DNA of 64,000 bases from Pollutimonas bauzanensis (GTDB lineage Bacteria > Pseudomonadota > Gammaproteobacteria > Burkholderiales > Burkholderiaceae_B). Location: the NCBI RefSeq assembly GCF_900129885.1, contig NZ_FQXE01000003.1, forward strand, positions 372,001 through 436,000, given 5' to 3'. Both the position numbers and the translations under genes were made by a program. Below the pieces are notes generated by a model, which did no database searches, had not been told where the DNA came from, and saw only the letters and a list, made by a program, of their open reading frames with translations. Positions 33,761 through 47,158 of this stretch are shown one piece after another (the first letter of the stretch is position 1; every line of letters starts with the position of its first letter).

Positions 33761-33791
33761 GTGTCCTGTTTGGTTAATTCAAACAGGACAC
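33761..33791. promoter_or_regulatory. perfect 12 bp inverted repeat between folB and a flavoprotein gene
   Basis: GTGTCCTGTTTG (33761-33772) is mirrored exactly by CAAACAGGACAC (33780-33791) around a 7-base centre. It sits between the divergent folB start (33721) and flavoprotein start (33833), so it is more likely an operator than a terminator. I do not recognise the cognate regulator. Confidence 0.6.
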
Positions 33792-33832
33792 CAGTCGATG
33801 AATGGAGCGAACAAGAATATGTCGGAAAAGAT

Positions 33833-34771
33833 ATGAGCGCGCATGGCAAGGCGTTCGATGCGCTGATTATCGGCGCCGGCCCGGCGGGTGTGTCCTGCGC
33901 TGTCTGGCTGGCGCGCCTGGGTTTTTCGCCCGCTCTGCTCGAAGCCGGGGCGCAGGTGGGCGGCCTGTGCCGCGACAATCCGTTTATCGACGAATGGAAT
34001 GCCTCCCTGCCCGGCGTGAGCGGGCCGCAGGTCGCCGATAACCTGGCCCTCAGCCTGCGGCAGGCGATGGTTCCGCTGTGGCTTTCCTGCGCGGTGGGCC
34101 GCGTCGCGCCCGCCGATTCAGGCTTCGCCGTGACGGGCGCGGGCCTGCCCGGCCAGTTGCTGGCGCGGCATATCGTCCTGGCCACCGGCGTGCGGGCGCG
34201 CCCGCTGGCGGATGCGGGTGCCGATCCGGCTGGCGGGCCAGGCGCTGAAGCGCCCGCGGCCGCCGCGCCGCCCGCGGGCATTCTGGTCGGCCCCGGCGCG
34301 CATATCGTGGCCCAGGACTTCCGCGGCAAACGGGTCGCCGTTCTGGGCGGGGGCGACAACGCCTTCGAGAATGCGCTCTATGCCATGGAACATGGCGCCG
34401 CCAAAGTGCATATCTATGCGCGCACTATCAGGGCGCAGCGGCAGTTCGTGCGCAAAGTGCCGCCTGCTGGCGTTTCAGCCGGCGGCTATCGCGTCGATGC
34501 CGCCGGCCGCAGTGTGAATGGCGAACCCTACGATTTGTTATTGGTGTTTTACGGCTGGGAGCCCTGTATGCGTTTTGCCGATGCGCTGGGCCTGCAGCGC
34601 AGCGCCCAGGGTTTCATCGCGACCGACATGCAGACCGCGCAAACCAGTTGCCAGGGCGTCTATGCCATAGGCGAGGTCGCCCAGCGGCAGCACCCCTGCG
34701 TGGTCACCGCCCTGGCCGACGGCGTGACCGCCGCCAAGGCCATCCAGGCGAAGATCGAGGCCGGGCAGTAG
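33833..34771 (+). CDS. FAD/NAD(P)-binding oxidoreductase, thioredoxin-reductase-like fold without redox CxxC
   Basis: A 312-residue flavoprotein. FAD-binding GxGxxG is in DALIIGAGPAGVSCAVWLAR (residues 9-28). A second nucleotide-binding motif is in VAVLGGGDNAFENALYAM, and the late FAD motif is in GVYAIGEVAQ. The CxxC pair of true thioredoxin reductases is missing, so it is closer to ferredoxin-NADP reductase type 2 or an uncharacterised relative. The ATG at 33833 has GGAAAAG just upstream; the longer frame runs back into the dyad. Role unknown. Confidence 0.75.
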   Translation: MSAHGKAFDALIIGAGPAGVSCAVWLARLGFSPALLEAGAQVGGLCRDNPFIDEWNASLPGVSGPQVADNLALSLRQAMVPLWLSCAVGRVAPADSGFAVTGAGLPGQLLARHIVLATGVRARPLADAGADPAGGPGAEAPAAAAPPAGILVGPGAHIVAQDFRGKRVAVLGGGDNAFENALYAMEHGAAKVHIYARTIRAQRQFVRKVPPAGVSAGGYRVDAAGRSVNGEPYDLLLVFYGWEPCMRFADALGLQRSAQGFIATDMQTAQTSCQGVYAIGEVAQRQHPCVVTALADGVTAAKAIQAKIEAGQ

Positions 34772-34783
34772 CAGGCCTTTCCG

Positions 34784-36553
34784 TCACCCTTTGCGTTCCA
34801 GCACGCATTCGGTTGCGGCGGGGGCATTGAGCATGACATCGAAGCCGCGCAGCTCATCGCGGCGGAATACGAAAACCGTCACCACATCCCCGGCCTGGTA
34901 GGAACGCAACAGGCGTTCGAGCGAGGTGTTGTCGGTGACCCGCAAGCCGTTGACGGCGACCAGCACGTCGCCCGCCGACAGGCCCGCGGCATGGGCGGCG
35001 CCGCCTTCATAGACCGTCGCCAGCTGGGTTTCGCCATGGCTGCTGCGCAGGCGCGCATCCAGCGAGGCGCTGCCGGGCGGCGGCTTCCACGCCAGCGCAA
35101 CTCCTTGCGACGCCAGCAATGCTTCCACCGGCACGTCGTCGCGCGCATAGGCGTGGCGCGCAATGAAGCCGGAGACGTCGACGCCGGTGGCTTCCCGCAC
35201 GAGGGCGGGCATGGCGTCTTCGGCCATGCCTCTTGCCGCGCCGCGGTAAAAATCCCGGCCATAGCGCTGCCACAGCAGCCGCATTACGTCATCCAGCGAG
35301 CGCGCGCCTTTGGATTCCTGGCGGATGACGATGTCCAGCCCCAGGGCGACCAGCGAGCCCTTGGTGTAGTAGCTGACCAGGGCATTGGGCGAGTTCTCGT
35401 CCTGCTTGTAATAGCGTGTCCAGGCGTCGAATGAGCTTTCGGCGACGCTCTGCTTGTAGCGGCCCGCGCTGCGGTGGACGTTGCTTATGGTTTTGCCGAG
35501 CAGGCGCAGGTAGTCGGCTTCCTCGATGACGCCGGCGCGCAACAGCATCAGATCGTCGTAGTACGAGGTAAAACCCTCGAAGACCCACAGCAGCCGCGTG
35601 TGGCTTTCCCGGCTCAGGTCATAGGGGGCGAAGCGCGCCGGCTTGATGCGCTTGACGTTCCATGTGTGGAAATATTCATGGCTTACCAGCCCCAGAAAGC
35701 TCTGGTAGCCTTCGCCGGCGTCGGGCTGGCCCAGCACCGGCAGGTCATGGCGCGAGGCCATCAGGGCGGTGGAGGCGCGGTGCTCCAGGCCGCCGTGGCC
35801 GTCGCCGGTGACCATGGTCATGAACACATAGCGGTCCGACGAATCCAGGAAGGGGGCCTGCCTGCTTTGCGGCTCAAAGAATTCGATCTGGGCGGCGCAG
35901 ATTTCATGCGCGTCCGAGGCGATGCGTTCGAGGTCCAGTTTTGGAATGACGCCGGTAAACACCATTTCGTGCACGGCGCCGTGCGCCTCGAAACGCACGA
36001 CCTGCGGCGTGCCCATTTCCACCGGATGGTCGATGAGCGCATCGTAATCGGCGGCGGCATACATGCCGAAACCATGCCGCTGCGCGGCCTGCGGATGATG
36101 CCCGGCCTCGGGCAGGCTGGTGTAGACCTTCCAGTCGTCGGCGTGCGGCGGGGGGCAGATTTCCACCAGGCAGGGTTCGCGCTCCTGCCCCGCGACGCAT
36201 AAAAAGACGCTGGTGCCGTTGAAGAAAGCATGCGACTCGTCGACATGCGCGCCGCGCACGGAAAGGTCCCATGCATAAACACCGTACTCGAGGACGAGGG
36301 GGCCCGGGCAGGGCGCGCACAGCCACGTGTGGCTGCCGCTCTTGGCCACCGCAACGGGCTTGCCGCCGCTATAGGCCTCCATTGTTTCCACTTGCCGCGA
36401 GAAATCCCGGATAAGATAACTGCCTGGTATCCACGCAGGCAGGGACACTTCCTGCCCGTTCGGGGCCGGGTCCTGGATGGTCAAGCGCACCTTGAGTCGG
36501 TGACCGGCGGGATCAAAAGGCGTTACGCTATAAAGTATGGATTCTTTTTTCAT
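34784..36553 (-). CDS. M61 family metallopeptidase with PDZ domain
   Basis: A 589-residue peptidase. The zinc site HEYFH (292-296) lies in [17 protein letters not shown], with the third ligand probably Glu326 in [13 protein letters not shown] beta-rich N-terminal domain precedes it, and a PDZ domain (about residues 490-575, including [16 protein letters not shown]) ends the protein. M61 members include glycyl aminopeptidases. No signal peptide is visible, so it is probably cytosolic. It is divergent from the enoyl-CoA hydratase gene with a gap of only 32 bases. Confidence 0.88.
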   Translation of the reverse strand: MKKESILYSVTPFDPAGHRLKVRLTIQDPAPNGQEVSLPAWIPGSYLIRDFSRQVETMEAYSGGKPVAVAKSGSHTWLCAPCPGPLVLEYGVYAWDLSVRGAHVDESHAFFNGTSVFLCVAGQEREPCLVEICPPPHADDWKVYTSLPEAGHHPQAAQRHGFGMYAAADYDALIDHPVEMGTPQVVRFEAHGAVHEMVFTGVIPKLDLERIASDAHEICAAQIEFFEPQSRQAPFLDSSDRYVFMTMVTGDGHGGLEHRASTALMASRHDLPVLGQPDAGEGYQSFLGLVSHEYFHTWNVKRIKPARFAPYDLSRESHTRLLWVFEGFTSYYDDLMLLRAGVIEEADYLRLLGKTISNVHRSAGRYKQSVAESSFDAWTRYYKQDENSPNALVSYYTKGSLVALGLDIVIRQESKGARSLDDVMRLLWQRYGRDFYRGAARGMAEDAMPALVREATGVDVSGFIARHAYARDDVPVEALLASQGVALAWKPPPGSASLDARLRSSHGETQLATVYEGGAAHAAGLSAGDVLVAVNGLRVTDNTSLERLLRSYQAGDVVTVFVFRRDELRGFDVMLNAPAATECVLERKG

Positions 36554-36585
36554 CCCTATATATTACTTTGCAACGAGGAGACAGC

Positions 36586-37362
36586 ATGGAAGCGCCATTG
36601 GTAAAAATAGAGGTTCGCGGCCGCGTGGGCTTGCTTACGCTGAACAGGCCCAAGGCGCTGAACGCGCTGAGCAACGCGGTCATTGACGAGCTCGCCGAGG
36701 CTTTGCGGGCTTTCGATGCCGACGAGAACATCGGCGCCATGGTGCTGACAGGCAGCGAAAAGGCCTTTGCCGCGGGCGCGGACATCGGCGCCATGCAGGG
36801 CTGGTCGTACATGGATGTGTACAAGCAGGACTACCTGGGCGGCAATTGGGAATCCCTCAAGCGCATACGCAAGCCCATCATTGCGGCCGTGGCCGGCTAT
36901 GCCTTGGGCGGCGGCTGCGAACTGGCCATGCTTTGCGACTTCATCATCGCGGCCGACAACGCGCGCTTCGGCCAGCCCGAAATCAAGCTGGGCGTGATTC
37001 CGGGTTTTGGCGGCACGCAGCGCCTGCCGCGCGCGATCAGCAAAGCCAAAGCCATGGACCTCGTGCTTACCGCGCGCATGATGGATGCAGCCGAGGCCGA
37101 GCGCGCCGGCCTGGTCTCGCGCGTCGTTCCCGCCGAGCGGCTGCTCGACGAGGCCATCGAGGCCGCCACCATCATCGCGTCCATGTCCCTGCCGTCCGTC
37201 ATCATGGCCAAGGAATGCGTCAACATGGCGTACGAAGGCGCGCTCGGCGACACGCTGATGTTCGAGCGCCGGAATTTCCATGCGCTTTTCGCCACTGAAG
37301 ATCAAAAGGAAGGCATGGCGGCGTTCGTCGAAAAGCGCAAGCCCGAATTCAAGCACAAATAA
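36586..37362 (+). CDS. enoyl-CoA hydratase (crotonase family)
   Basis: A 258-residue hydratase of fatty-acid or phenylacetate-type degradation. Oxyanion-hole segments are [10 protein letters not shown] and [12 protein letters not shown]. Both catalytic glutamates are present (CELAM, and [19 protein letters not shown]). The ATG at 36586 has GAGGAG 5 bases upstream, so the open frame starting at 36568 is too long. It lies between a divergent peptidase and the ATP synthase operon, and is probably transcribed alone. Confidence 0.92.
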   Translation: MEAPLVKIEVRGRVGLLTLNRPKALNALSNAVIDELAEALRAFDADENIGAMVLTGSEKAFAAGADIGAMQGWSYMDVYKQDYLGGNWESLKRIRKPIIAAVAGYALGGGCELAMLCDFIIAADNARFGQPEIKLGVIPGFGGTQRLPRAISKAKAMDLVLTARMMDAAEAERAGLVSRVVPAERLLDEAIEAATIIASMSLPSVIMAKECVNMAYEGALGDTLMFERRNFHALFATEDQKEGMAAFVEKRKPEFKHK

Positions 37363-37380
37363 GCGCTGCGGCGTTCAGGG

Positions 37381-37405
37381 GCGATTCAGGTGGTATCCTG
37401 ATCGC
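37381..37405 (+). terminator. hairpin after the enoyl-CoA hydratase gene
   Basis: GCGAT-T-CAGG pairs with CCTG-ATCGC (9 bp, one bulged T) around a 6-base loop, 18 bases after the stop. There is no T-run, so termination strength is uncertain. Confidence 0.4.
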
Positions 37406-37476
37406 ACCGCGAGCGGAAAGTGTTGTATGAAATGCGTATCCAGGCCCGCGGGGCCTTGGGGCGGTTGTGCGGGCAG

Positions 37477-37506
37477 TTGCCTGGATATCAGAAATAAAGT
37501 TATACT
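37477..37506 (+). promoter_or_regulatory. probable promoter of the ATP synthase operon
   Basis: TTGCCT (37477-37482) and TATACT (37501-37506) are 18 bases apart. The inferred start near 37513 leaves a leader of about 75 bases before atpI. It is the best sigma-70 match in the 227-base gap. Confidence 0.6.
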
Positions 37507-37589
37507 CTTGCAGTTTGCCGCATTCGGTACAAACCCTTGCCGGCTGTGCTTTGCACAGCGGGCCATGCAGCAAACCGGATGGTGTCGGT

Positions 37590-38012
37590 ATGGAAATCGA
37601 AACACGCCTTGTGCTTACCGAGCAGGAACGCGCAGCGATAAAACGCAGGGCAGGCAATGGTATTCTTCGTACCCTTGCGGCCCAGGCGATTATGGCCGGC
37701 GCGGCTGTGCTGGTGTCATGGGGGGTGTCGGGGGCCGCGGCGGCTGTTTCCGCTTTGGTCGGCGCCTGCGCCTATTTTGTTCCCAATGCGCTTTTTGCGC
37801 TGCGCTTGCTGCTGGGCATTTTCGGCCCTGTGAAATCGAATCCGTTCACCTTTTTTCTGGGTGAGGCGTTGAAGCTTGGTTCCGCGGTCGGCGCGCTGGT
37901 GCTTGTGGCCTGGCTGGGCCGCGATTGGGTGGTGTGGCCCGCGATGCTGTTCGGGTTGTTGTGCGTTTTGAAAGGCTACGTGCTGCTGCTTGTGTTTCGC
38001 AAGCTGCCGTAG
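37590..38012 (+). CDS. atpI: ATP synthase accessory protein I
   Basis: A 140-residue protein with four hydrophobic segments (about residues 30-45, 50-75, 88-108, 112-135), placed directly ahead of atpB. AtpI helps assemble the c-ring. The ATG at 37590 is chosen because it falls after the promoter and gives the usual AtpI length; the frame is open about 40 codons further upstream. Confidence 0.85.
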   Translation: MEIETRLVLTEQERAAIKRRAGNGILRTLAAQAIMAGAAVLVSWGVSGAAAAVSALVGACAYFVPNALFALRLLLGIFGPVKSNPFTFFLGEALKLGSAVGALVLVAWLGRDWVVWPAMLFGLLCVLKGYVLLLVFRKLP

Positions 38013-38073
38013 CGGTACAAGTTAATTCACGGGCCTTGCGCTCCGGTTAAAAGCTTACAGGATAAGGTTACAG

Positions 38074-38955
38074 ATGGCTGCCGCTCAAGATATTTCGCCC
38101 CAGTCTGCGTACATTCAACACCACCTGGTGCACCTGAATAGTGTGGGTGAAAAACAGTCGGCCATCGCCGATTTCAGTGTCGTCAACTACGACTCGCTGT
38201 TCTGGTCCATCCTCATGGGGCTGGTCGTCGTGTTCATGTTGTGGCGCGCGGCAAAAATGGTTACCGCCGGTGTTCCCGGCCGTTTCCAGGCCGCCATCGA
38301 GATGCTGGTCGACATGGTCGAAGAGCAGGCCAAAAGCATAGTCCCCAGCGAACTCTCCCGCCGTTTCGTCTCGCCCCTGGCGCTGACCGTGTTCTTGTGG
38401 ATCATCCTCATGAATGCGCTGGATCTGGTCCCCGTGGACTTCCTCGCCTGGGTGTTCCGCCTGACCGGCCTGGGCGCCGAACACCATGATGTCCTCTATT
38501 ATCACCGCATCCTGCCGACGGCCGACCTGAACGTGCCCATGGGCATGGCCCTGGGCGTGCTGCTGCTGATGTTCTATTACGGCATCAAGATCAAGCACCC
38601 CGGCGGCTTCGTCAAAGAATTGTTCACCGCTCCCTTCCACGCCCACGGTATTGGCGCCCTGGTGCTCGCGCCGTTCAACTTCCTGTTGAACTGCATCGAG
38701 TACGCCGCCAAGTCGGTTTCACTGGGCATGCGGTTGTTCGGCAACATGTTTGCCGGCGAGCTTATTTTCATGTTGATCGCCTTGTTGGGCGGCGCATGGA
38801 CCGGATTTAATGGCGCAAGCATAGGCTTGGGTATAGGCCATGTGTTGGCGGGATCGTTGTGGGCGGTTTTCCACATACTTATCGTGCTGCTGCAGGCGTT
38901 TATTTTCATGATGCTGACTCTCGTATACGTGGGTCAGGCTCACGAAGGCCATTAA
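38074..38955 (+). CDS. atpB: F-type ATP synthase subunit a
   Basis: A 293-residue integral membrane subunit that forms the proton half-channels next to the c-ring. The essential arginine is about Arg220, in [14 protein letters not shown]. The C-terminal helices ([19 protein letters not shown]) are complete. GATAAGG lies upstream of the ATG. Confidence 0.97.
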   Translation: MAAAQDISPQSAYIQHHLVHLNSVGEKQSAIADFSVVNYDSLFWSILMGLVVVFMLWRAAKMVTAGVPGRFQAAIEMLVDMVEEQAKSIVPSELSRRFVSPLALTVFLWIILMNALDLVPVDFLAWVFRLTGLGAEHHDVLYYHRILPTADLNVPMGMALGVLLLMFYYGIKIKHPGGFVKELFTAPFHAHGIGALVLAPFNFLLNCIEYAAKSVSLGMRLFGNMFAGELIFMLIALLGGAWTGFNGASIGLGIGHVLAGSLWAVFHILIVLLQAFIFMMLTLVYVGQAHEGH

Positions 38956-39023
38956 TAGTTTTCGGTTCGGGCAGTTTCGCCCGGCCGGGGTGCAAGATGT
39001 TCTTGCAAAAGCAGTTTTTTTGA

Positions 39024-39302
<279 letters not shown>

Positions 39303-39310
39303 GCATTGCA

Positions 39311-39326
39311 GCCCGCCGCTGGCGGG
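39311..39326 (+). promoter_or_regulatory. hairpin between atpE and atpF
   Basis: CCCGCC and GGCGGG form a 6 bp stem with a 3-base loop about 10 bases after the atpE stop, followed by TTAA. Such hairpins may stabilise or partly end the atpE message and help set subunit c in excess. Confidence 0.4.
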
Positions 39327-39427
39327 TTAAGCAGCCGCAGGCGCCGGGTCTAGGCAGTCTGCGGCATGGACATCAGGTGTTGTGCAGCCAGGCTGCCCGG
39401 CACTACGGGTATTAAAGGGAAACGACC

Positions 39428-39898
39428 GTGAATTTAAACGCGACTCTCTTTTTTCAGATGATCGTGTTTTTCGTGCTGGGCTGGTTTACGATGAAATTCG
39501 TATGGCCGCCTCTCACGAAAGCAATGGATGATCGCCGTCAGAAAATTGCCGATGGCCTCGCGGCCGCCGACAAGGGCAAGGCCGATCTGGCCCAGGCCCA
39601 GGCGCGTATCAGCCTAATCGAGGCTTCTGCGAAAACGGAAAACCATGCTCGCATGGTCGAGGCCGAGAAACAGGCCGCGGTGCTCATCGACCAGGCTCGG
39701 CGTGAAGGCGAGGCCGAGAAGGCGCGCATCATCGCCCAGGCTCAGCAGGACGCCGCCCAAGAGGCTCAGCGTGTACGCGAAAGCTTGCGCGCCGACGTCG
39801 CCATTCTTGCCGTCAAGGGTGCAGAACAGATTCTCAAGCGGGAAATCGATGCACAGGCACATGCCGAGCTGTTGAATCAGCTTCAGGCTCAACTCTAA
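39428..39898 (+). CDS. atpF: F-type ATP synthase subunit b
   Basis: A 156-residue stalk subunit with one N-terminal membrane helix (about residues 4-24) followed by a long, charged Ala/Glu/Lys/Arg/Gln-rich coiled coil. It starts at GTG 39428, which gives the standard b-subunit length. Confidence 0.95.
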   Translation: MNLNATLFFQMIVFFVLGWFTMKFVWPPLTKAMDDRRQKIADGLAAADKGKADLAQAQARISLIEASAKTENHARMVEAEKQAAVLIDQARREGEAEKARIIAQAQQDAAQEAQRVRESLRADVAILAVKGAEQILKREIDAQAHAELLNQLQAQL

Positions 39899-39911
39899 AC
39901 CAGGGCAGGCC

Positions 39912-40451
39912 ATGGCTGAACTATCGACTATCGCTAGACCGTACGCCGAAGCGTTGTTCGCAACGGCCCGCGACGACCAGGCTGGCCTGGCGTCATGGTC
40001 GAGTCTGGTGGCCGAGCTGGCTCAAGTGGCTAGCCTCGGCGATGTGCGCGAAGCACTGACAGACCCGCGGCTCAACGCCGCTCAGCGCATCGAGCTGTTT
40101 GCGGGGCTGATCAAGACTCCGCTTTCGGCTGCGGCGCGCAACTTCATCGAATTGCTGGTGAGCAACAACCGTATACTGGTGTTGCCGCAAATCGCCGAGC
40201 AATTCGAAATACTGAAAAACCGGCACGAAGGCACGGCGCTGGCTCAAATCAGCAGCGCCTACGCGCTAAGCGACGAGCAGGTCCAGAAGCTCGTGTCCGG
40301 GCTTGAAAAAAAGTTTGGTCTCAAGCTCAAGCCGGCCGTCACCATCGATACCAGCCTGATAGGCGGTGTGCGCGTGACCGTTGGCGACCAAGTACTTGAT
40401 ACTTCTGTGCAGGCCCAGTTGGCCCGCATGCGCGATACGCTGGCCGCCTGA
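39912..40451 (+). CDS. atpH: F-type ATP synthase subunit delta
   Basis: A 179-residue peripheral-stalk subunit that links F1 to subunit b. The N-terminal helical domain ([17 protein letters not shown]) and the C-terminal motif ([21 protein letters not shown]) are typical. It lies 13 bases after atpF. Confidence 0.95.
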   Translation: MAELSTIARPYAEALFATARDDQAGLASWSSLVAELAQVASLGDVREALTDPRLNAAQRIELFAGLIKTPLSAAARNFIELLVSNNRILVLPQIAEQFEILKNRHEGTALAQISSAYALSDEQVQKLVSGLEKKFGLKLKPAVTIDTSLIGGVRVTVGDQVLDTSVQAQLARMRDTLAA

Positions 40452-40486
40452 TGCGCGCCAGATAACAGGATTCCAGGAGTCTGAAC

Positions 40487-42028
<1,542 letters not shown>

Positions 42029-42128
42029 GTTTGACTGGCGAGGGTGATGAAGCACTTGCTTCAGTATCCATACGCACGGCGGGGTCCGCTCAGGCGGCAC
42101 CGCTATAACGCCCTTTCAGGAAAGAGCG

Positions 42129-43037
42129 ATGGCCGGAATTAAGGAAATTCGAACCAAGATCAAGAGCGTGCAAAACACGCGCAAGATCACCAAAGCCATG
42201 GAGATGGTCGCGGCATCCAAAATGCGCAAGGCGCAGGAACGGATGCGCGCGGGCCGTCCCTATGCAACCAAGGTAAGGGATATTGCCGCCAACTTGATGC
42301 AGGCGCACCCCGATTACTCCCATCCCTACATGGAAGAACGCAACGTGCGCGCGGTGGGCATGGTCGTGATCAGCACCGACAAAGGTTTGTGCGGCGGCTT
42401 GAACACCAACATCATGCGGCTGGTGCTGGCGCGTCTGAAAGAGTTCGAGAAGCAGGGCATCAAGGTGCAGGCGACAGCCTTGGGCAACAAGGGCGCCGGC
42501 GTCTTGACGCGCATCGGCGCGAATCTGGTTTCGCAAGAGGTGCATCTGGGCGACATGCCCAACCTGGCGCGGCTCATCGGCGCCATCAAGGTGCAGATCG
42601 ACGATTTCGTCAATGGCAAGATCGACGCCATCTACATGGCGACGAACCGCTTCGTGAACACCATGAAGCAGGACCCAAGCTTCATCCGCCTGCTGCCTTT
42701 GCCCAGCGGCCTGGAAGATCCCTTCCAGTCGGAAGCCTACGACGTCCAGAACGACGAAGGCGTGGTCAAGGCGACATACGGCTGGGATTACATCTACGAG
42801 CCAGACTCCAAATCCGTCATCGATGATTTGTTGATGCGCTACGTGGAGGGCCTGGTGTATCAGGCTGTCGCGGAAAACATGGCTTCCGAGCAGTCGGCTC
42901 GCATGGTGGCCATGAAGTCGGCATCCGACAATGCCAAGAAAGTCATTGGCGAGCTGGAGCTGGTTTACAACAAAACCCGCCAGGCTGCCATTACCAAAGA
43001 AATTTCAGAAATCGTGGGGGGCGCTGCCGCTGTTTAA
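42129..43037 (+). CDS. atpG: F-type ATP synthase subunit gamma
   Basis: A 302-residue rotor shaft. The long N-terminal helix ([20 protein letters not shown]), [14 protein letters not shown] and the C-terminal helix ([19 protein letters not shown]) are all present. It lies 100 bases after atpA. Confidence 0.96.
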   Translation: MAGIKEIRTKIKSVQNTRKITKAMEMVAASKMRKAQERMRAGRPYATKVRDIAANLMQAHPDYSHPYMEERNVRAVGMVVISTDKGLCGGLNTNIMRLVLARLKEFEKQGIKVQATALGNKGAGVLTRIGANLVSQEVHLGDMPNLARLIGAIKVQIDDFVNGKIDAIYMATNRFVNTMKQDPSFIRLLPLPSGLEDPFQSEAYDVQNDEGVVKATYGWDYIYEPDSKSVIDDLLMRYVEGLVYQAVAENMASEQSARMVAMKSASDNAKKVIGELELVYNKTRQAAITKEISEIVGGAAAV

Positions 43038-43073
43038 GCGTAAACAGAAAGGCATCCCGTCAAAGATATTTAG

Positions 43074-44507
<1,434 letters not shown>

Positions 44508-44516
44508 GGACTACAC

Positions 44517-44939
44517 ATGGCCTACTTGAATGTTGACGTGGTCAGTGCAGAGGAATCGATTTTCTCCGGCGAGGCGAAATTCGTGACACTGCCTGGCGAG
44601 TCTGGCGAACTGGGCATCCTGCCCGGCCACACGCCGCTCATTTCGCGCATTCGCCCGGGAACGGTCAAGGTCGTTCAGCCCGACGGTTCCGAAGTAAACA
44701 TCTTCGTGGCGGGCGGCATCCTCGAGATCCAGCCCGGCGCGGTGACGGTGCTGTCCGACACGGCCATCCGCGCCGAAGACCTCGATGAAGCCAAGGCTAT
44801 CGAAGCGCGCAAACACGCCGAAGAAGCTTTGCGCAACACCAAGGACAAGGCCGACATCGCCGTGGTCGAGGCTGAACTCGCGATGCTCGCCGCGCAGGCT
44901 GCGGCGGCCCGCCGGCTCGGCCAGGGGCGCAGGCACTAG
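44517..44939 (+). CDS. atpC: F-type ATP synthase subunit epsilon
   Basis: A 140-residue central-stalk subunit with an N-terminal beta-sandwich ([20 protein letters not shown], then [12 protein letters not shown]) and a C-terminal helical hairpin that regulates hydrolysis. It is the last gene of the operon and is followed by a strong hairpin. Confidence 0.95.
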   Translation: MAYLNVDVVSAEESIFSGEAKFVTLPGESGELGILPGHTPLISRIRPGTVKVVQPDGSEVNIFVAGGILEIQPGAVTVLSDTAIRAEDLDEAKAIEARKHAEEALRNTKDKADIAVVEAELAMLAAQAAAARRLGQGRRH

Positions 44940-44968
44940 GCAGGCCAGGCCGTTCAGGCGGCCTGCGC

Positions 44969-45006
44969 ACGCAAGAAGGGCACCCCGCGGGGTGCCCTTC
45001 TTGCGT
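44969..45006. terminator. 38-base perfect palindrome after the atp operon
   Basis: From ACGCAAGAAGGG to CCCTTCTTGCGT, the 38 bases are their own reverse complement, giving a very stable hairpin in RNA. A second hairpin (CAGGCC at 44946 with GGCCTG at 44960) precedes it. There is no T-run, so it may act as a bidirectional or Rho-aided terminator, or as a 3-prime stabiliser. Confidence 0.7.
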
Positions 45007-45236
45007 GTCGTCCTCCCCGCCGCGAGCGGGCGGATAAGCAGAGCGGATGGATAAGTAGTTTCCGAGTTAAGAGTTTTCCGAATTGCCGCCCCCCGGCCTT
45101 CTCATTACTCTTGTGGCATGGGCGCTGGTTTCTTTGCCGCACGCGGGTATCGCCAGCGCGCCCCTTCGATGCGCATTGCCATTCAATGCCGCGTCGGGCG
45201 GTTTGATGGCAGGCAGGCTTTACCTCGGGAGGACCC

Positions 45237-46025
45237 ATGAGAGAACATCTGGATTGCGCCATTTTCGGCACGACTTGCAGCGAGCCATGGGTAAGCCCGT
45301 GGCTCGCCGCCCACACGGACGGCAGGCTGCGCTTGCACAGCCTGGGCGCCGTGGACGCCAGCCATCCCGCTTCGGCGGCCGCGCTGGCCGCGTCGTCGAT
45401 GCGGCTCAGGCGCTTCGATGCCTGCCTGCTGCCCGTGGCCGAGCAAAACCTGGCATGGGCCCGCAGGGCCTTGTCGGCCTCCCGGGGTGTATTGCATACG
45501 CCGCTGCTGGCGCTGGCGCACCAACTGAAGGCCGCGGCGCTCGACGACCTGTACGCGCTCGGGCTGGCCGACTTCATCCGCGCCCCGGCCTGCCCGCATG
45601 AACTGCGGGCGCGCATTGAACACCTGCTCGACGACAGGCGCTATCATGTGGCGGTGGCCGCCCGCGGCCGCGTCGGCGAGTCGGCGCCGCGGTATCAAGG
45701 CGCGCCCGGCGCCGATACCCAGGAAGCCATATGCGCCAACATCCTCGATCGCAGCGGGCAGGAACTGGACGCCTACGCCGCGGCTTCCGCCTCGCGCTGC
45801 GCCACCTCCAAAGAATCTTTCCGGGCGGCCAAAAGCAAGGTGATCGAACGCTTCGAGCGCGCCTATATTACCGCGGCGCTGGGGCGCCATTCCGGCAATA
45901 TCGCGATGGCCGCCCGCGCCGCGCAAAAGCACAGGCGCGCGTTTTGGGCGCTCATGCGCAAACACGAAATCGACGCCACGCCGTTTCGTGGCGCTCCCGC
46001 CCCCAATCGCGCCAGAGACGGGTAA
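45237..46025 (+). CDS. Fis-type HTH protein with a degenerate response-regulator-like N-terminus
   Basis: A 262-residue protein. The C-terminal 60 residues ([20 protein letters not shown], then [20 protein letters not shown]) are the Fis/NtrC DNA-binding helix-turn-helix. The N-terminal region (about residues 5-135) resembles a receiver-type fold but lacks an obvious phospho-acceptor motif, and the AAA+ domain of NtrC proteins is absent. GGGAGGA lies 3 bases upstream of the ATG. Proteins of this kind between atpC and hemE are a recurrent feature of Burkholderiales as I recall it. Regulatory target unknown. Confidence 0.65.
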   Translation: MREHLDCAIFGTTCSEPWVSPWLAAHTDGRLRLHSLGAVDASHPASAAALAASSMRLRRFDACLLPVAEQNLAWARRALSASRGVLHTPLLALAHQLKAAALDDLYALGLADFIRAPACPHELRARIEHLLDDRRYHVAVAARGRVGESAPRYQGAPGADTQEAICANILDRSGQELDAYAAASASRCATSKESFRAAKSKVIERFERAYITAALGRHSGNIAMAARAAQKHRRAFWALMRKHEIDATPFRGAPAPNRARDG

Positions 46026-46053
46026 AATCGGGGATCTTAGAATAAGGATAGAC

Positions 46054-47130
46054 GTGACTGCACCTATTTTGAAAAACGATATCTTCCTGCGTTCGCTGTT
46101 GCGCGAGCCGGTTCCCTATACGCCGCTTTGGCTCATGCGCCAGGCGGGGCGCTATTTGCCCGAATACAATGAAACCCGCGCACGGGCGGGGTCTTTTCTG
46201 GCGCTGGCGCAAAACCGGGAATACGCCTGCGAGGTAACCTTGCAGCCGCTGCTGCGTTTCGACCTGGATGCGGCCATTCTGTTTTCCGATATCCTGACCA
46301 TTCCTCACGCCATGGGGCTGGGGCTGGACTTCCTTCCAGGCGAAGGCCCCAGGTTCGCCCATCCCGTGCGCAGCGAGGACGACGTAAAAAAACTGGCCGT
46401 TCCCGACCTGTCCCGCTTGCAGTACGTATTCGACGCCATTTCCCTGATCCGCAAGGAACTCGACGGCAAAGTGCCCCTGATCGGCTTTGCCGGCAGCCCC
46501 TGGACCGTGGGCTGTTATATGGTCGAAGGGCAGGGGTCCAGCGACTACCGCCTGATCAAGACCATGCTGTACAGCCGCCCCGACCTGCTGCATCGCATCC
46601 TGGAAATCAATACCCAGTCCACCATTGAGTACCTCAATGCCCAGATCCAGGCGGGCGCCCAGGCCGTCATGATTTTCGACAGCTGGGGCGGCGTCCTGGC
46701 CGACGGCCAGTTCCAGGAGTTTTCCCTGGCCTACACGCGCAAGGTGGTGCAGGGCCTGATCCGCGAACACGAAGGGCGCACCGTGCCGGCCATAGTCTTT
46801 ACCAAGGGCGGCGCTCAATGGATAGAACAGATCGCCGCTTGCGGCTGCGCGGCAGTGGGCCTGGACTGGACGGCCAACCTCGCCCAGGTAAGGCAGCGCA
46901 CCGGGGACTCTGTTGCGCTGCAAGGCAATCTGGATCCCATGGCATTGTTCGGCGGCGAGGCGGCTATCCGGGCCCAGGCCAGGCGCGTCATCGACGATTT
47001 CGGCCCGGTGAAGAACGGCGGCCATGTCTTCAACCTGGGCCATGGCATATCGCGCTTCACGCCCCCCGAAGCCGTGACCGCGCTGGTGGACGAGGTCCAC
47101 ACCTACAGTCGTTCCAAGCATCAGATCTAA
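46054..47130 (+). CDS. hemE: uroporphyrinogen decarboxylase
   Basis: A 358-residue heme-pathway enzyme that decarboxylates uroporphyrinogen III to coproporphyrinogen III. The substrate-binding [15 protein letters not shown], the conserved [14 protein letters not shown] (catalytic Asp) and the late [10 protein letters not shown] are present. The GTG start at 46054 is supported by AAGGA 5 bases upstream and by the usual N-terminus; the frame is open further upstream into the previous gene. Confidence 0.95.
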   Translation: MTAPILKNDIFLRSLLREPVPYTPLWLMRQAGRYLPEYNETRARAGSFLALAQNREYACEVTLQPLLRFDLDAAILFSDILTIPHAMGLGLDFLPGEGPRFAHPVRSEDDVKKLAVPDLSRLQYVFDAISLIRKELDGKVPLIGFAGSPWTVGCYMVEGQGSSDYRLIKTMLYSRPDLLHRILEINTQSTIEYLNAQIQAGAQAVMIFDSWGGVLADGQFQEFSLAYTRKVVQGLIREHEGRTVPAIVFTKGGAQWIEQIAACGCAAVGLDWTANLAQVRQRTGDSVALQGNLDPMALFGGEAAIRAQARRVIDDFGPVKNGGHVFNLGHGISRFTPPEAVTALVDEVHTYSRSKHQI

Positions 47131-47132
47131 AT

Positions 47133-47158
47133 GAATCAAGGGGGAAACCCCTTGATTC
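47133..47158 (+). terminator. hairpin after hemE
   Basis: GAATCAAGGGG and CCCCTTGATTC form a perfect 11 bp stem with a GAAA loop, 2 bases after the stop. There is no T-run, but stability should be high. Confidence 0.6.
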
